Below are positions 1 to 8,062 of a stretch of 33,009 nucleotides of DNA, piece by piece. The position numbers were made by a program, and so were the translations under genes. A model generated the notes under the pieces. The model worked only from the letters and a program-made list of their open reading frames with translations, ran no database searches and was not told where the DNA came from. How positions within the stretch are numbered: position 1 is the stretch's first letter; every line of letters begins with the position of its first letter. The stretch is from a virus, in the IMG/VR virus record IMGVR_UViG_3300046010_002437, positions 1-33,009 of that record. One strand, 5' to 3'.

Positions 1-1113
1 TGCTGCCACTGGTGCAACTTCAGCTATTCCAATTGGTTTAACATCTCTCAACTTAACAACACCAACATCTCCTGAGAGTCTGACCATTTCATTCAATATC
101 CACTCAAGTCTCTTCTGTCTTGTATCAACATAAGTTGTCTTGAATATCTCGAATAAATCAGCACTCTCAGCTGCATTGAATGATCCTTCTGGAGCAACTC
201 CAAATAATGATGGAGCAACAACTGCATGAGCCACAAGAATGTTCTGTTGAACGCTTGACTCAAGAGCATCATATCTCTTATCCAAGTCATTGCCTGTTAA
301 ATTCTCAACTCTTGGAGCTTGATCTGAGGATGGTGCAAATGTGATGATGATATCTCCTGAATTCTCAATATTGGATGCTGGTCCTTTGATTTGATTCTTG
401 AATGACTCTGCCTCCTCTTGAGTTTCTGGAAAGCCATCCATGAAAGTGATCATAGTTCCAGACTTGAATCCATTTTGTAATTCATACATGTGGAATTTAC
501 TTATATCAACATCAGTCTGGATTGCTGTGATTCCTCCTTGATATGGTGGTTTTGGATATACTCCATGTTCTTTGCGGCCCTTCTTGGCTGGATCCTTGTA
601 ATACAATACAAATGATCCTGTCTTATTGGTCTCATCAAGAGCTGGCAATGTTCTTAGATTTGTTTTCTCAGCTGATTGCTGTTGCATTGTCCAGTCATCA
701 GAAAGATAATACATTCTTTCATCAGATGAGATTCTGATTGCATCAATGGCAAGATACTCCCACACAGCAACCCTTGTCCCTTCTCTGTTCCAGGTACCCT
801 TAACAGCGAATGCTCCGAATAATTCATAATCAAAAGCCAATTGCTCAACAATCTCATTCATGTTGAAATCAGAATAAGGATTGGCAATGAATCTTGCAAG
901 CTCACCAGATACAACCTCAAGACCTCCACCAGCAATGTAGTGAGTCTTATTCTTGATGATACCTTGGTGCCAGGCTGATCCATTGTAAAGATCAACTAAA
1001 AAATAAGGATAGTCATTCTTTTTTCCCCATTTAATAAAGCCAAGCATTCTATCTTGCTCCTCAATTGGTAAAACAAAGTCCTTTCTGAATGACATTGATT
1101 CTAACTTATTCAT
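1..1113 (-). CDS. Portal protein, second variant copy (partial, cut by left edge)
   Basis: These 371 codons run open from an ATG at 1113 to the window edge and encode the N-terminal portion of a portal protein, starting MNKLESMSFRKDF. It is colinear with the complete portal at 30593-32554. The two proteins are nearly identical through the core (for example the FMDGFPETQEEAESFKNQ and SLFGVAPEGSFNAAES segments) and then diverge at the start of the Ala/Pro/Thr-rich linker near residue 360. The start overlaps the stop of the upstream 122-aa gene by 8 nt. The portal forms the dodecameric ring at the capsid vertex through which DNA passes. The 3' part of this copy is absent. If the genome is circular, this is the same gene as the right-hand copy, taken from another strain. 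Confidence 0.85.
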   Translation of the reverse strand, partial: MNKLESMSFRKDFVLPIEEQDRMLGFIKWGKKNDYPYFLVDLYNGSAWHQGIIKNKTHYIAGGGLEVVSGELARFIANPYSDFNMNEIVEQLAFDYELFGAFAVKGTWNREGTRVAVWEYLAIDAIRISSDERMYYLSDDWTMQQQSAEKTNLRTLPALDETNKTGSFVLYYKDPAKKGRKEHGVYPKPPYQGGITAIQTDVDISKFHMYELQNGFKSGTMITFMDGFPETQEEAESFKNQIKGPASNIENSGDIIITFAPSSDQAPRVENLTGNDLDKRYDALESSVQQNILVAHAVVAPSLFGVAPEGSFNAAESADLFEIFKTTYVDTRQKRLEWILNEMVRLSGDVGVVKLRDVKPIGIAEVAPVAA

Positions 1114-1474
1114 ATATATTGAATGTTATGTTTGTTGAAAATTCAATTGATGGTGAGTCAATGGTAAACACATGAGCTCTACCTTCCTCAACCAATCCAT
1201 CTGATAACTCTGGATCAAGATTTGTTGTTGATGTTTGTTGATAGATTCTATATGTGTAGTATCCATCATAATCAAAGTCAAGATCAACACCATCCACAAG
1301 CAAGAATTCATCATATCTGGATGTTGCTGTGCTGATATTAGTCAGGATACAATAGTATTTTAAAAATGATTGCTCATGCTCAAATTCAAAGAGATAGTAA
1401 ACTGGACTAACTGTTGTCAGTTCCGTTACTGTTACTATAAGATTTGAAGATGTATCCTTCTGTATTCTCAACAT
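1106..1474 (-). CDS. Small head/connector-region protein, 122 aa (left variant)
   Basis: The product begins MLRIQKDTSSNLIVTVTEL and is rich in beta strand, aromatic and acidic residues, with no signal peptide or membrane segment. Similar short proteins sit next to portal genes in phages of Bacteroidota, but I know of no assigned function; a virion or connector role is inferred from position only. The stop overlaps the portal start by 8 nt, which suggests translational coupling. A second variant lies at 32547-32915. The two are identical over most of their length but differ in a patch: LTNISTATS against LPNLSTSIS, and LLVDGVDLDF against LLEDGVDVTF. That both copies keep the frame open supports a real gene. 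Confidence 0.8.
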   Translation of the reverse strand: MLRIQKDTSSNLIVTVTELTTVSPVYYLFEFEHEQSFLKYYCILTNISTATSRYDEFLLVDGVDLDFDYDGYYTYRIYQQTSTTNLDPELSDGLVEEGRAHVFTIDSPSIEFSTNITFNIYE

Positions 1475-1622
1475 TTTTAATTAGTTTAGGTTTTTTTCTC
1501 TCGAATATATGGATCAATCCAATTGATTGGTAAAAGTCCTCTTTGCCTCTTTCAATAGTTAACCATTTCTTGAGGAAATTTGACCACTGCATTGTGCCAA
1601 TGTATTTCTTTAATATTTCCAT
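1407..1622 (-). CDS. Hypothetical protein, 71 aa, overlapping the next gene
   Basis: The product starts MEILKKYIGTMQWSNFLKKW and is basic and Lys-rich in its second half (IFERKKPKLIKNV). I do not recognise it. Its last 22 codons overlap the start of the 122-aa gene in another frame, so either both are read or only the first part matters. The ATG at 1622 lies just downstream of a TATATTTG promoter-like element and an intrinsic terminator, so it could be first in a new transcript. The partial right-hand copy (32848-33009) keeps the same frame open over the 54 codons present, with only two substitutions, which mildly supports coding. Confidence 0.5.
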   Translation of the reverse strand: MEILKKYIGTMQWSNFLKKWLTIERGKEDFYQSIGLIHIFERKKPKLIKNVENTEGYIFKSYSNSNGTDNS

Positions 1623-1626
1623 AATT

Positions 1627-1634
1627 CAAATATA
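1627..1634 (-). promoter_or_regulatory. Candidate -7 element TATATTTG
   Basis: On the minus strand TATATTTG fits the Bacteroidota -7 consensus TAnnTTTG. It stands between the terminator at 1636-1660 and the ATG at 1622, five bases upstream of that ATG, so a transcript would be leaderless or nearly so. No TTG is present 19 bases upstream, which weakens the call. If used, it would restart transcription of the 71-aa, 122-aa and portal genes after the terminator. Confidence 0.35.
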
Positions 1635-1635
1635 C

Positions 1636-1660
1636 AAAAAAAGGAGGGACACTGCCCTCC
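1636..1660 (-). terminator. Intrinsic terminator after the capsid/176-aa genes
   Basis: Read on the minus strand, a perfect 6-bp GGAGGG/CCCTCC stem with a 6-base loop (CAGTGT) is followed at once by seven T. It lies 26 bases downstream of the 176-aa gene stop and would end transcripts carrying the major capsid gene. Confidence 0.85.
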
Positions 1661-1685
1661 CTTCTATTAAGAGTTTAATCAATTA

Positions 1686-2216
1686 TTAAATTGATGGAGA
1701 TTGCTGTGTAAGTAGAGATGCGTAAACAGCTGGATCAACATCTGGAACTGCATCATTTTCTAATCCACCCATGATGATATCATGACCTAATCTGTCAGAC
1801 TTAATAACACCAGAGCCATAAGCTGAAGCTTCAGCAATCTGAAGGCCTTCACCAAATCCTAATGCAACATAAGTCCCATCAGCTTTCTCAACTATTGCAA
1901 CCACTTCGTTCTGACCTAATAAGTGAATCTCTGAACGCAATTCCTTTGTGTCTGATGCCAAGATCATTGTCAAAGTTTGCTCATACCAAAGAGTTCCGTT
2001 ACCTTTGTTCACTCTGATTGGTGCAGTGTAGCTTGATAAGTTAGATTTCAACTTATATAAAAATACTTCACCAGTAACAGTTAACGCAGTAACCTCATTG
2101 TCAGCAATTGTGGATGCAGATACATTACCTAATGGAAATAATAACACTGACTTGATACCACCTTTTCCATTGGTACAAGCTCTGTCATTATATCCGCTTG
2201 TCATATTACATGCCAT
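1686..2216 (-). CDS. Structural protein encoded next to the major capsid protein, 176 aa
   Basis: The product starts MACNMTSGYNDRACTNGKGG and contains a Cys/Gly-rich N-terminus (Cys3, Cys14), followed by alternating beta-type segments. There are no membrane helices. Proteins of this form commonly follow the capsid gene in phages of Bacteroidota. By position and composition it is a virion component, and a tail-tube or head-completion role is possible, but the sequence does not decide. It is separated from the capsid gene by 62 bp with a weak hairpin and is followed by a strong terminator, so it may share the abundant capsid transcript; high expression would fit a tube or decoration protein. 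Confidence 0.7.
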   Translation of the reverse strand: MACNMTSGYNDRACTNGKGGIKSVLLFPLGNVSASTIADNEVTALTVTGEVFLYKLKSNLSSYTAPIRVNKGNGTLWYEQTLTMILASDTKELRSEIHLLGQNEVVAIVEKADGTYVALGFGEGLQIAEASAYGSGVIKSDRLGHDIIMGGLENDAVPDVDPAVYASLLTQQSPSI

Positions 2217-2247
2217 AAAGCTATATTTTTTTAATGTTTATAAAATA

Positions 2248-2267
2248 GGGAGCAGTTACCCACTCCC
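2248..2267 (-). terminator. Weak hairpin between capsid and 176-aa genes
   Basis: The minus strand reads GGGAG, ten bases, CTCCC, then TATTTT. The stem has only 5 bp and the T run is interrupted, so this is at best a partial terminator or an mRNA-stabilising 3' hairpin that sets the ratio of capsid to downstream product. Confidence 0.4.
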
Positions 2268-2278
2268 GTTATTAGTTA

Positions 2279-3250
2279 TTAATTAGGAGATCCAGTTCCG
2301 TTCCAAACTCCGATTTGATTTAAGAATGGTACCTGAACACCAGCTCTAAATTTAGAACGTAGGTATATCACATCATCATCTTGAGAATACCACAAATCAA
2401 AGTTTTCAAAGTCTGAACTTAAGTCAGTTCCGAATACAAATTGAGATGCTCTACCAGTGTAGATGTTATCAAGACCATTCAATCCGTTAACTTTAACAAT
2501 TCTCATGTTTGTTCCTGGAAGGATCAACTCATTCAAGTCACCAATGTTAGCTGGATTGTAGTGGAATAAGTTATCATCAACCAAGTTCTTAGTCAAGAAA
2601 TTAAAGTTCTCACGACCAGTGAAACAGATAAAGTCATTAGCCTCAGCAACATTTGCTGGTGTGTTAACGAAACACTCATAGAATACATCAAATGCATTAG
2701 TTGCAGAGATTGATGCAGTTGATGATGTATTCAAGTTAACACAACCATTTGCAGTTGTTAAGAATTGACGGAATCCATTCATGAAAGCCAAGTTACCTGT
2801 ACCAGTAGCTTTGTTTCCTTTCCAGATTAACTTATCCAATTCAAATGAATGTAACTGCAATAAGTAGTTGATGATTTGTTGCTCAAATGGTAAAGTCTTA
2901 TCTTCAGCCATTGCACCTGGGCGAAGGCCTAATTGTGTCCAGAATCCATCAAGATCTTTTTGACAGAAAGACTTCATATATCCAAGAGTCTCAACTGCAA
3001 TAGCTCTGTCAGTGAATACTGTGTCTCCAGATGGAGTCATAGTACAATCACCAGCTTGATATACAACTGAATCATCCATTAATTTCAACTCTTGAGATCC
3101 TTTGATCCCTTGTTGAATTGTTACATATTGTAATGTACGAGCTTCAGTAACTGACTTAACAATCAAGTCCTCTCTTTGCTCATCAACATAAGCTGCAAGA
3201 CCAGATACATCCCAGTCAAATTTTGTGCGTAGATATTTTTTTAACGACAT
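2279..3250 (-). CDS. Major capsid protein
   Basis: The 323-aa protein starts MSLKKYLRTKFDWDVSG. It builds the icosahedral shell. The call rests on length, an N-terminal helical stretch followed by alternating beta segments (VYQAGDCTMTPSGDTVFTDRAI, about residues 64-85), internal segments resembling HK97-type capsid proteins of Bacteroidota phages (FMNGFRQFLTTANGC; NDFICFTGRENFNFLTK), and position directly after a scaffold-like coiled-coil gene and a protease gene. It starts 5 nt after the scaffold stop. The C-terminal region (FRAGVQVPFLNQIGVW) is typical of the family. I am confident of the role but cannot name a specific family model without a search. Confidence 0.85.
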   Translation of the reverse strand: MSLKKYLRTKFDWDVSGLAAYVDEQREDLIVKSVTEARTLQYVTIQQGIKGSQELKLMDDSVVYQAGDCTMTPSGDTVFTDRAIAVETLGYMKSFCQKDLDGFWTQLGLRPGAMAEDKTLPFEQQIINYLLQLHSFELDKLIWKGNKATGTGNLAFMNGFRQFLTTANGCVNLNTSSTASISATNAFDVFYECFVNTPANVAEANDFICFTGRENFNFLTKNLVDDNLFHYNPANIGDLNELILPGTNMRIVKVNGLNGLDNIYTGRASQFVFGTDLSSDFENFDLWYSQDDDVIYLRSKFRAGVQVPFLNQIGVWNGTGSPN

Positions 3251-3255
3251 TTTTA

Positions 3256-3834
3256 TTATACTTTAGAATTTTTCAAAAACATTTGTCTGGCTGTCAAGTT
3301 GCCAACTTTGCTGAACTTCTCAGCTTCTTTGGTTTCAATTGATGGTTGAGCCTTGAAAGTCTCGAAATCACTTTTCAAAGTGGTCAACTCATTAACCAAG
3401 TTTCTGTTTGTCTCTGCAATAGTCTTAGTCATTTCAGCCAATCCTTCGACAGCTTTGCTGAATGCCTCAAGCTTTGCATTTACTATTGATTCAACTTTCT
3501 CTGCACTCATTGCCTCAGCTGATGTCTCTTCGACAGCAACCTCACCAGCATCTTCATTCATTCTCTCATCAATAATCTCAGTGATGATACCTTCAGCATC
3601 AACCACAATAGATACACCAGCAAGCTCACCACTCAATGCGTGAGTTCCTTCTGGAGCTTTTATTCTTTCACCATCAACAACAACAAATACTGGCATCTTA
3701 ACCTCAAGAGCATCATACTCTATCACTGTTACACCATCTGTTAATGTTGCTTGTTCAAATTTTTCCACTGACTTTGAGAATTGTGCTTTCATTTCAGCGA
3801 TCAATTCCTTAATGGTATTTAATTCTTTGTTCAT
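3256..3834 (-). CDS. Scaffold-like protein upstream of the capsid gene
   Basis: The 192-aa product has three parts: an N-terminal helix (1-30), a beta-rich middle (about 32-90, with IEYDALEVKMPVFVVVDGERIK), and a long acidic Ala/Glu-rich region leading into a coiled coil (about 105-168). The C-terminal tail is LTARQMFLKNSKV. Coiled-coil proteins encoded between protease and capsid usually act as the internal scaffold around which capsid subunits assemble and which the protease then removes. Function is inferred from architecture and neighbours. It lies 12 nt downstream of the protease gene and 5 nt upstream of the capsid gene. Confidence 0.7.
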   Translation of the reverse strand: MNKELNTIKELIAEMKAQFSKSVEKFEQATLTDGVTVIEYDALEVKMPVFVVVDGERIKAPEGTHALSGELAGVSIVVDAEGIITEIIDERMNEDAGEVAVEETSAEAMSAEKVESIVNAKLEAFSKAVEGLAEMTKTIAETNRNLVNELTTLKSDFETFKAQPSIETKEAEKFSKVGNLTARQMFLKNSKV

Positions 3835-3846
3835 ACTTATTATAAT

Positions 3847-4749
3847 TTATTGTTCGAAAATCCCTAATTCTTTAAGCTTAGCCTCTGACCATCTCTTTGC
3901 AGCAAGTCCACCCCATAACAGATATGAGATAGTACCACAAGCAGAATCATCATCTGGATTATAATACTCCTCAGCTCTTGACAAATAAGAATACATCCTT
4001 TTTATCACAGCAACAGATACTGTCTGTCGATTAGCTAATGTTGTTGCTCTTAAGCGGCCAACTCTTGTTGCACATTTATTACCGTACTTTTGATTCAGCT
4101 CAATCCCTTTCTTTGCGTTATTGGTAACAGCTTCAGGATAGTCATTGTAAAATGTGATATATTCCTGGACCTTCTTAAGCTCTTGATATATGGTTGAGAA
4201 TTCATGCTCCCATCCTTTGCCAGTCTCAAGCAATTGGAATACTCCCTCAATTGAGAATCCAGTGAACATTCCAGCCTTGGCTGCATCATAGACATCCTTA
4301 TTTGTGACCTTATAACTGACAATCCAAGATCCATCATTCTCATCCTTGAATCTTTCTGGAGCTGTGAATCCTTTTGAGTTATCAATGATGTAGCTCATGA
4401 TCATATAGATGCCATCAACCACTCTCTTGCTATCATGCTCAAGATTGACATTGTTAAAATTCTCTCTCCTGGCATAATCAAAAACAATATCCTTGATTGA
4501 TGATGGTGAAAAGTTTACATAATATTCCTCACCAGTCTGAGGATCTCTTCGGAATATGGGAGTATTCGCAGATATAGCAACTCCAGTGATGACTTGCTCC
4601 TCATCATTGAATTGATAAGCAATCTTTTTGGAAAATGTTTCAAATGATTTCTCATGTGCTGGATTAGCCACAAGGCTGTTGAATGATACTGTTGTTTCTG
4701 GATCATCAAGATCAATCACAATATCATATAGTGGTAACTCTCTAAGCAT
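3847..4749 (-). CDS. Prohead protease with C-terminal extra domain
   Basis: I place the start at 4749 (MLRELPLYDIVID), giving 300 aa; the longer in-frame form from 4797 adds 16 residues that run into the divergent gene. Residues 1-175 resemble XkdF-like/S78-type phage serine proteases: candidate catalytic His105 in VNLEHD and Ser166 in GFSIEG, with the usual order and spacing. Residues about 200-300 form a second domain (NNAKKGIELNQKYGNKCATR, then ISYLLWGGLAAKRWSEAKLK) that I recognise as recurring in phages of Bacteroidota but cannot assign. The enzyme would mature the procapsid by cutting scaffold and capsid N-termini. It heads the head-gene group and is divergent from the plus-strand gene at 4774. 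Confidence 0.75.
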   Translation of the reverse strand: MLRELPLYDIVIDLDDPETTVSFNSLVANPAHEKSFETFSKKIAYQFNDEEQVITGVAISANTPIFRRDPQTGEEYYVNFSPSSIKDIVFDYARRENFNNVNLEHDSKRVVDGIYMIMSYIIDNSKGFTAPERFKDENDGSWIVSYKVTNKDVYDAAKAGMFTGFSIEGVFQLLETGKGWEHEFSTIYQELKKVQEYITFYNDYPEAVTNNAKKGIELNQKYGNKCATRVGRLRATTLANRQTVSVAVIKRMYSYLSRAEEYYNPDDDSACGTISYLLWGGLAAKRWSEAKLKELGIFEQ

Positions 4750-4759
4750 AATTATTATG

Positions 4760-4767
4760 TATATTTG
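4760..4767 (+). promoter_or_regulatory. Candidate -7 element TATATTTG of the plus-strand gene
   Basis: TATATTTG on the plus strand matches TAnnTTTG and ends six bases before the ATG at 4774, so the transcript would start at or next to the start codon. The same GTATATTTG word precedes the 71-aa gene at 1622. No clear TTG lies at the usual upstream distance. Confidence 0.4.
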
Positions 4768-4773
4768 TTCGAA

Positions 4774-5421
4774 ATGATTTTTGTTTATCCATACCATTCA
4801 AGAGCTGAATCTGATTTTGAAATCAAGCAATCAATTGCAATGGTCCTCAAACTTTATCCTGGTGTAGAGATATGGACAGTTGGCAAAGCTGTGCCAGGAA
4901 TCAAAAATATTCCATGCACTCAACACAACAATATCAGAGGATGTGATGTGACCAATAGGATACTGACCTTTGCTAAGAAAATTGGAGGAGATTTCATCTA
5001 TATGAACAAAGATTTTTATATCACAAAATCATGGCAATCTCATGTGGCCATAAATATGGGATCCATCATTGTGAATCCAGAGCATGCACCCCATACTCAG
5101 ATTGCTCAACAGAATACTCTTGAATTCCTTAAGCATAACAATTTTACAGCTTATAATTTTGAAACCCACACACCAGTGATGATGAACAGCCAGAAGCTGA
5201 TTGATCTATTTGACAATATCAACTGGCAGAATGACAATCATTTTATCAAGTCAATCTATTGTAATGTGTATCAAGCCCCATCAAAGGAAGGATTCAATTG
5301 TAAGGTATCAAATCCATCCATTGCTAAGGCTCAAGAATTCATTGCAATCCAGGGATGTTTCTCAACTGGTGATAATTTCTGGAACAAGCCTTGTGTTGAA
5401 TGGATTAAAAGCTTGATTTAG
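4774..5421 (+). CDS. Glycosyltransferase-like protein; the only plus-strand gene (moron)
   Basis: The 215-aa product begins at ATG 4774 (MIFVYPYHSRAESDFEI); a TTG three codons earlier is an alternative. An opening beta strand, a GGDFIYMNKDFYI segment (about residues 70-82) and HTPVMMNSQKLIDLF (about 154-168) recall Stealth-type and related glycosyltransferases, where a (N/D)DD-like motif and a conserved His-Pro segment form the active site. Here the acidic motif is weakened to NKD, so activity is uncertain. It is transcribed against the surrounding late operon, its 3' end overlaps the tape-measure stop by 17 bp, and it has its own promoter-like element. That fits a moron acting on host or virion glycans. 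Family assignment is tentative. Confidence 0.6.
   Translation: MIFVYPYHSRAESDFEIKQSIAMVLKLYPGVEIWTVGKAVPGIKNIPCTQHNNIRGCDVTNRILTFAKKIGGDFIYMNKDFYITKSWQSHVAINMGSIIVNPEHAPHTQIAQQNTLEFLKHNNFTAYNFETHTPVMMNSQKLIDLFDNINWQNDNHFIKSIYCNVYQAPSKEGFNCKVSNPSIAKAQEFIAIQGCFSTGDNFWNKPCVEWIKSLI
4902..4931 (-). promoter_or_regulatory. Candidate promoter for the head genes, inside the plus-strand gene
   Basis: On the minus strand TTG (4931-4929), 19 bases, then TATTTTTG (4909-4902) matches the Bacteroidota promoter form. Start of transcription would fall near 4896, about 150 nt before the protease start. It would let the head genes be expressed despite the opposing gene. The motif is short and could be a chance match. 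Confidence 0.35.
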
Positions 5422-8062
5422 CCTCTTGCAGTTGGACCTTGTTTTGAGTCCCAGTAATATCTGATTCCAATACCACTACCTTGGCAGTTGGTACTTGTGC
5501 CTGTTGACCTTGAGTTAATTGTGCCAAGTCAGTTGTTTGAGCATTGGTATTGGCAGTGAATGAACTTGCTCCAGCTCCAGCTGTACCACCGCCACCACCA
5601 GTACCTAATTGTGGAGGAGTTGGTGCAGAGCCAGCTTGATATTTCTGATTCATTACTGCTAATGCTTGAGTAATACCTATCAATGAAGCTGATGCAATCG
5701 CAGCAATACCAGTTGGAGATGGCGGAGGACCAAATTGAGCAATCCCTTTGACAATTGCACTGGCTGTATCAATAGCAATCTGAGCTAATTTAATAGCCTT
5801 ATCTCTATTGAATTGAGCCTTCTTAATTTTCTCCTCTTCATTGTAAGCATTGAGTTGGATCTGATATTTTTGCTCTGCAAATTTCTTCTCAATCTCAGCT
5901 TTCTGATCAGCTGTCAATCCCTCTTGACTTAACTGAGCTTTAAGATTAGCATCAAGATTTGATAAATCAGCTTCTCTATTGGATGCAATCTTATTCAGTC
6001 TTGCTTGATCTATCTCATTGACAAATGCATTAATCTTTTTAAGTTCATCCAATCCTTTCTGAGCTCCCTCAATTGCAGCTGTTACACCCTTAAGTGATTC
6101 CTCTCTTGCTTTAATTTCATTAGCCTTGGCTTGATCAGCATATTTCTTATCAAGATCAGCACGTTTCTTTTTATATTGCTCATCCAATTTTAAACCAGCT
6201 TGATAGAATTCCTCCTCATCAATAGCATCAGCTTTGAATGCTGCCAAGTTAATTGCCTCTTGAGCTTTGTACCATTCATCCAAATCAAGTAATTCATTCT
6301 CTTGCTCAGAGTTTATGAATCTTTGGAACTTATTTCTAAGATCTTTTTTCTTAGCTTCTTGCTCTGCAATCTTATCAAGCTCGATCTGGTTGTACTTATT
6401 GACTATTGCGAGCCTATCTGTCTGCTCTTGTATTCTTAATTGATATTCAAGTTGGGCATTACCATGAGCCATCTCATATCTCTTATCATAAGACATTGAA
6501 AGCTCAAATAATTCCTTCTCTTTACCTTCCTTCATCAAATCAAGACTCAATTGAAATTGATCATCTTCTGCCTTAATTCTATCTTCATTCGCTTTCTTAG
6601 CAAGTTCAGCCAATCTATCAGCCTCTTCCTTAGCAGCCTTAAGCTTATCATCTTTGGCTTTCTTGATTCTATCTATTGCTTTCTTGTGAGATTCATTGGC
6701 TGCATCAGATCGTCTCTTCTCTTCCTCAATTTCCAAGATGGTTAAATCTTGAGCATTCTTTTTATTGTTTTTATATTGCTCATTGGCATTTTTCTTGGTA
6801 TCCTTTAATGACTTCTCAAGCTTCTTAGCTCTATCACTATCAGCATCACCAGTTGCTTTGAGCAATCTAATCTCATCCTCATAAGCTTTAATTTTTTCTT
6901 TCTGCATTTGAAGAATTGCCCGACCAGATTTTAAAGCTGCTCTAAGTTTTTTCTCCTCCATCTCCTCAGTGTTCTTTCCAGCTGCCTGAGCTTTGCGAAT
7001 TTCAAAGGATAAGTTTTCATCCACAGCTTGAGCTTTCTTTTTTTCAGCTACAATCTTCTTATTCATCTCCTTCTCAGTTGCATCAGTCTTGGCCTTAGCG
7101 TTAGCCTTCATCTTAGCAGTGGTCTGATCATCAATGATACCGAAATATTCAAGAGCTTTAACAACACCATATATAACACCAATTAATGGGAAGATCAGAG
7201 ATATTGCAACTTTAACAACGGGACCTAATTTATTAAATGAATTATAAGCTTTTGATACTGCAGCTGAAACCTTATCAAAATTTGCAATCAATAATCCAAC
7301 AGCAACCACAATGGCACCAATACCAGTTGCAATCAATGCCAATCTGAATAGTTTCATTGCTGTTGTTGCTCCTCCAGTTGATGTTGCCAGAGCTACATTG
7401 GCACCAGTTTGAGCTTGTGTTGTTGCGACATTAGCAATTGCTGGTGCAATAGATCCAGTAAGAATTAAGTTCTTAACTTTCTCAAGACCGTTTCTTATTT
7501 GCAATCCAAGGATAGACTCCTTATTCAAGTTATTAGCAATGACACTCACAGCATTAACCAATCCTTGAGCTGCCTGAAGCTTAATCATTGTCTGAGTTAA
7601 TGCCTCTGACTCAACTCCAGTCAATGCCACAGCTGATTGAATACCTTGGAAGGCCGCTGCTCCAGTCTCAACTCCTTTCAATGCAGTATCAACACCAATA
7701 AAGTCAGATGACAATGCTGTTGTTTGAGCTTTCAGATCACCAATCTCATCCTTAAGACTTGCAGCGTTTCTGATTGCTTGTGCTCCAATAGGAGTCTCAG
7801 TCCCAGCTTGTGCAGCCAAATTCTGATAATCCTTCATGGTCTTGGTCAACTCCCTCATGGTAAGTCCACCAGCCTCAACTCTTGCATTGAGCTCCTGTAG
7901 TTTTTGATCAAAGGTATCTATGCCAGTATTATCTGCTGCTGTTTTTTGTGTTGCCTTGAGATCTTGATTCAAGTCATTCACAGCCGCATCCATAGCTTGG
8001 ATGTCTTGCACACTGTTGCCAGTATTGACCTTAAGTGAGAATACAACTGACTTCTCTGACAT
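5405..8062 (-). CDS. Tail tape measure protein
   Basis: At 885 aa this is the longest gene. It opens with helical segments (1-200), has two hydrophobic stretches at about 240-261 (LIATGIGAIVVAVGLLIANF) and 282-303, then a very long Lys/Glu/Ala-rich coiled coil (about 330-760), and a low-complexity Gly/Ala/Gln tail with GTGGGGGTAGAGAS. Tape measures set the length of the tail tube and are ejected with DNA; the hydrophobic part may help form a channel in the host membrane. By the common rule of about 0.15 nm per residue the tail would be near 130 nm (inference). It overlaps the upstream 80-aa gene by one base. Confidence 0.9.
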   Translation of the reverse strand: MSEKSVVFSLKVNTGNSVQDIQAMDAAVNDLNQDLKATQKTAADNTGIDTFDQKLQELNARVEAGGLTMRELTKTMKDYQNLAAQAGTETPIGAQAIRNAASLKDEIGDLKAQTTALSSDFIGVDTALKGVETGAAAFQGIQSAVALTGVESEALTQTMIKLQAAQGLVNAVSVIANNLNKESILGLQIRNGLEKVKNLILTGSIAPAIANVATTQAQTGANVALATSTGGATTAMKLFRLALIATGIGAIVVAVGLLIANFDKVSAAVSKAYNSFNKLGPVVKVAISLIFPLIGVIYGVVKALEYFGIIDDQTTAKMKANAKAKTDATEKEMNKKIVAEKKKAQAVDENLSFEIRKAQAAGKNTEEMEEKKLRAALKSGRAILQMQKEKIKAYEDEIRLLKATGDADSDRAKKLEKSLKDTKKNANEQYKNNKKNAQDLTILEIEEEKRRSDAANESHKKAIDRIKKAKDDKLKAAKEEADRLAELAKKANEDRIKAEDDQFQLSLDLMKEGKEKELFELSMSYDKRYEMAHGNAQLEYQLRIQEQTDRLAIVNKYNQIELDKIAEQEAKKKDLRNKFQRFINSEQENELLDLDEWYKAQEAINLAAFKADAIDEEEFYQAGLKLDEQYKKKRADLDKKYADQAKANEIKAREESLKGVTAAIEGAQKGLDELKKINAFVNEIDQARLNKIASNREADLSNLDANLKAQLSQEGLTADQKAEIEKKFAEQKYQIQLNAYNEEEKIKKAQFNRDKAIKLAQIAIDTASAIVKGIAQFGPPPSPTGIAAIASASLIGITQALAVMNQKYQAGSAPTPPQLGTGGGGGTAGAGASSFTANTNAQTTDLAQLTQGQQAQVPTAKVVVLESDITGTQNKVQLQEAKSSF

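Larger units (their letters stand above)
1..1568. repeat. Left copy of a diverged terminal duplication
   Basis: Every base here aligns to the base 31441 positions to the right, with no net insertion or deletion: CCAATTGGT at 29 matches 31470, the small-gene stop at 1407 matches 32848, and TCGAATATAT at 1501 matches 32942. Substitutions are clustered. There are many in 1-60 and 1277-1350, and only two in 1381-1568. Identity of this level is too low for sequencing error and too high for unrelated paralogues. Confidence 0.9.

Noticed and set aside
4750-4797. 16-codon N-terminal extension of the protease
   Set aside because: It would run through the promoter region and the start of the opposed gene; the ATG at 4749 gives a normal protease N-terminus.
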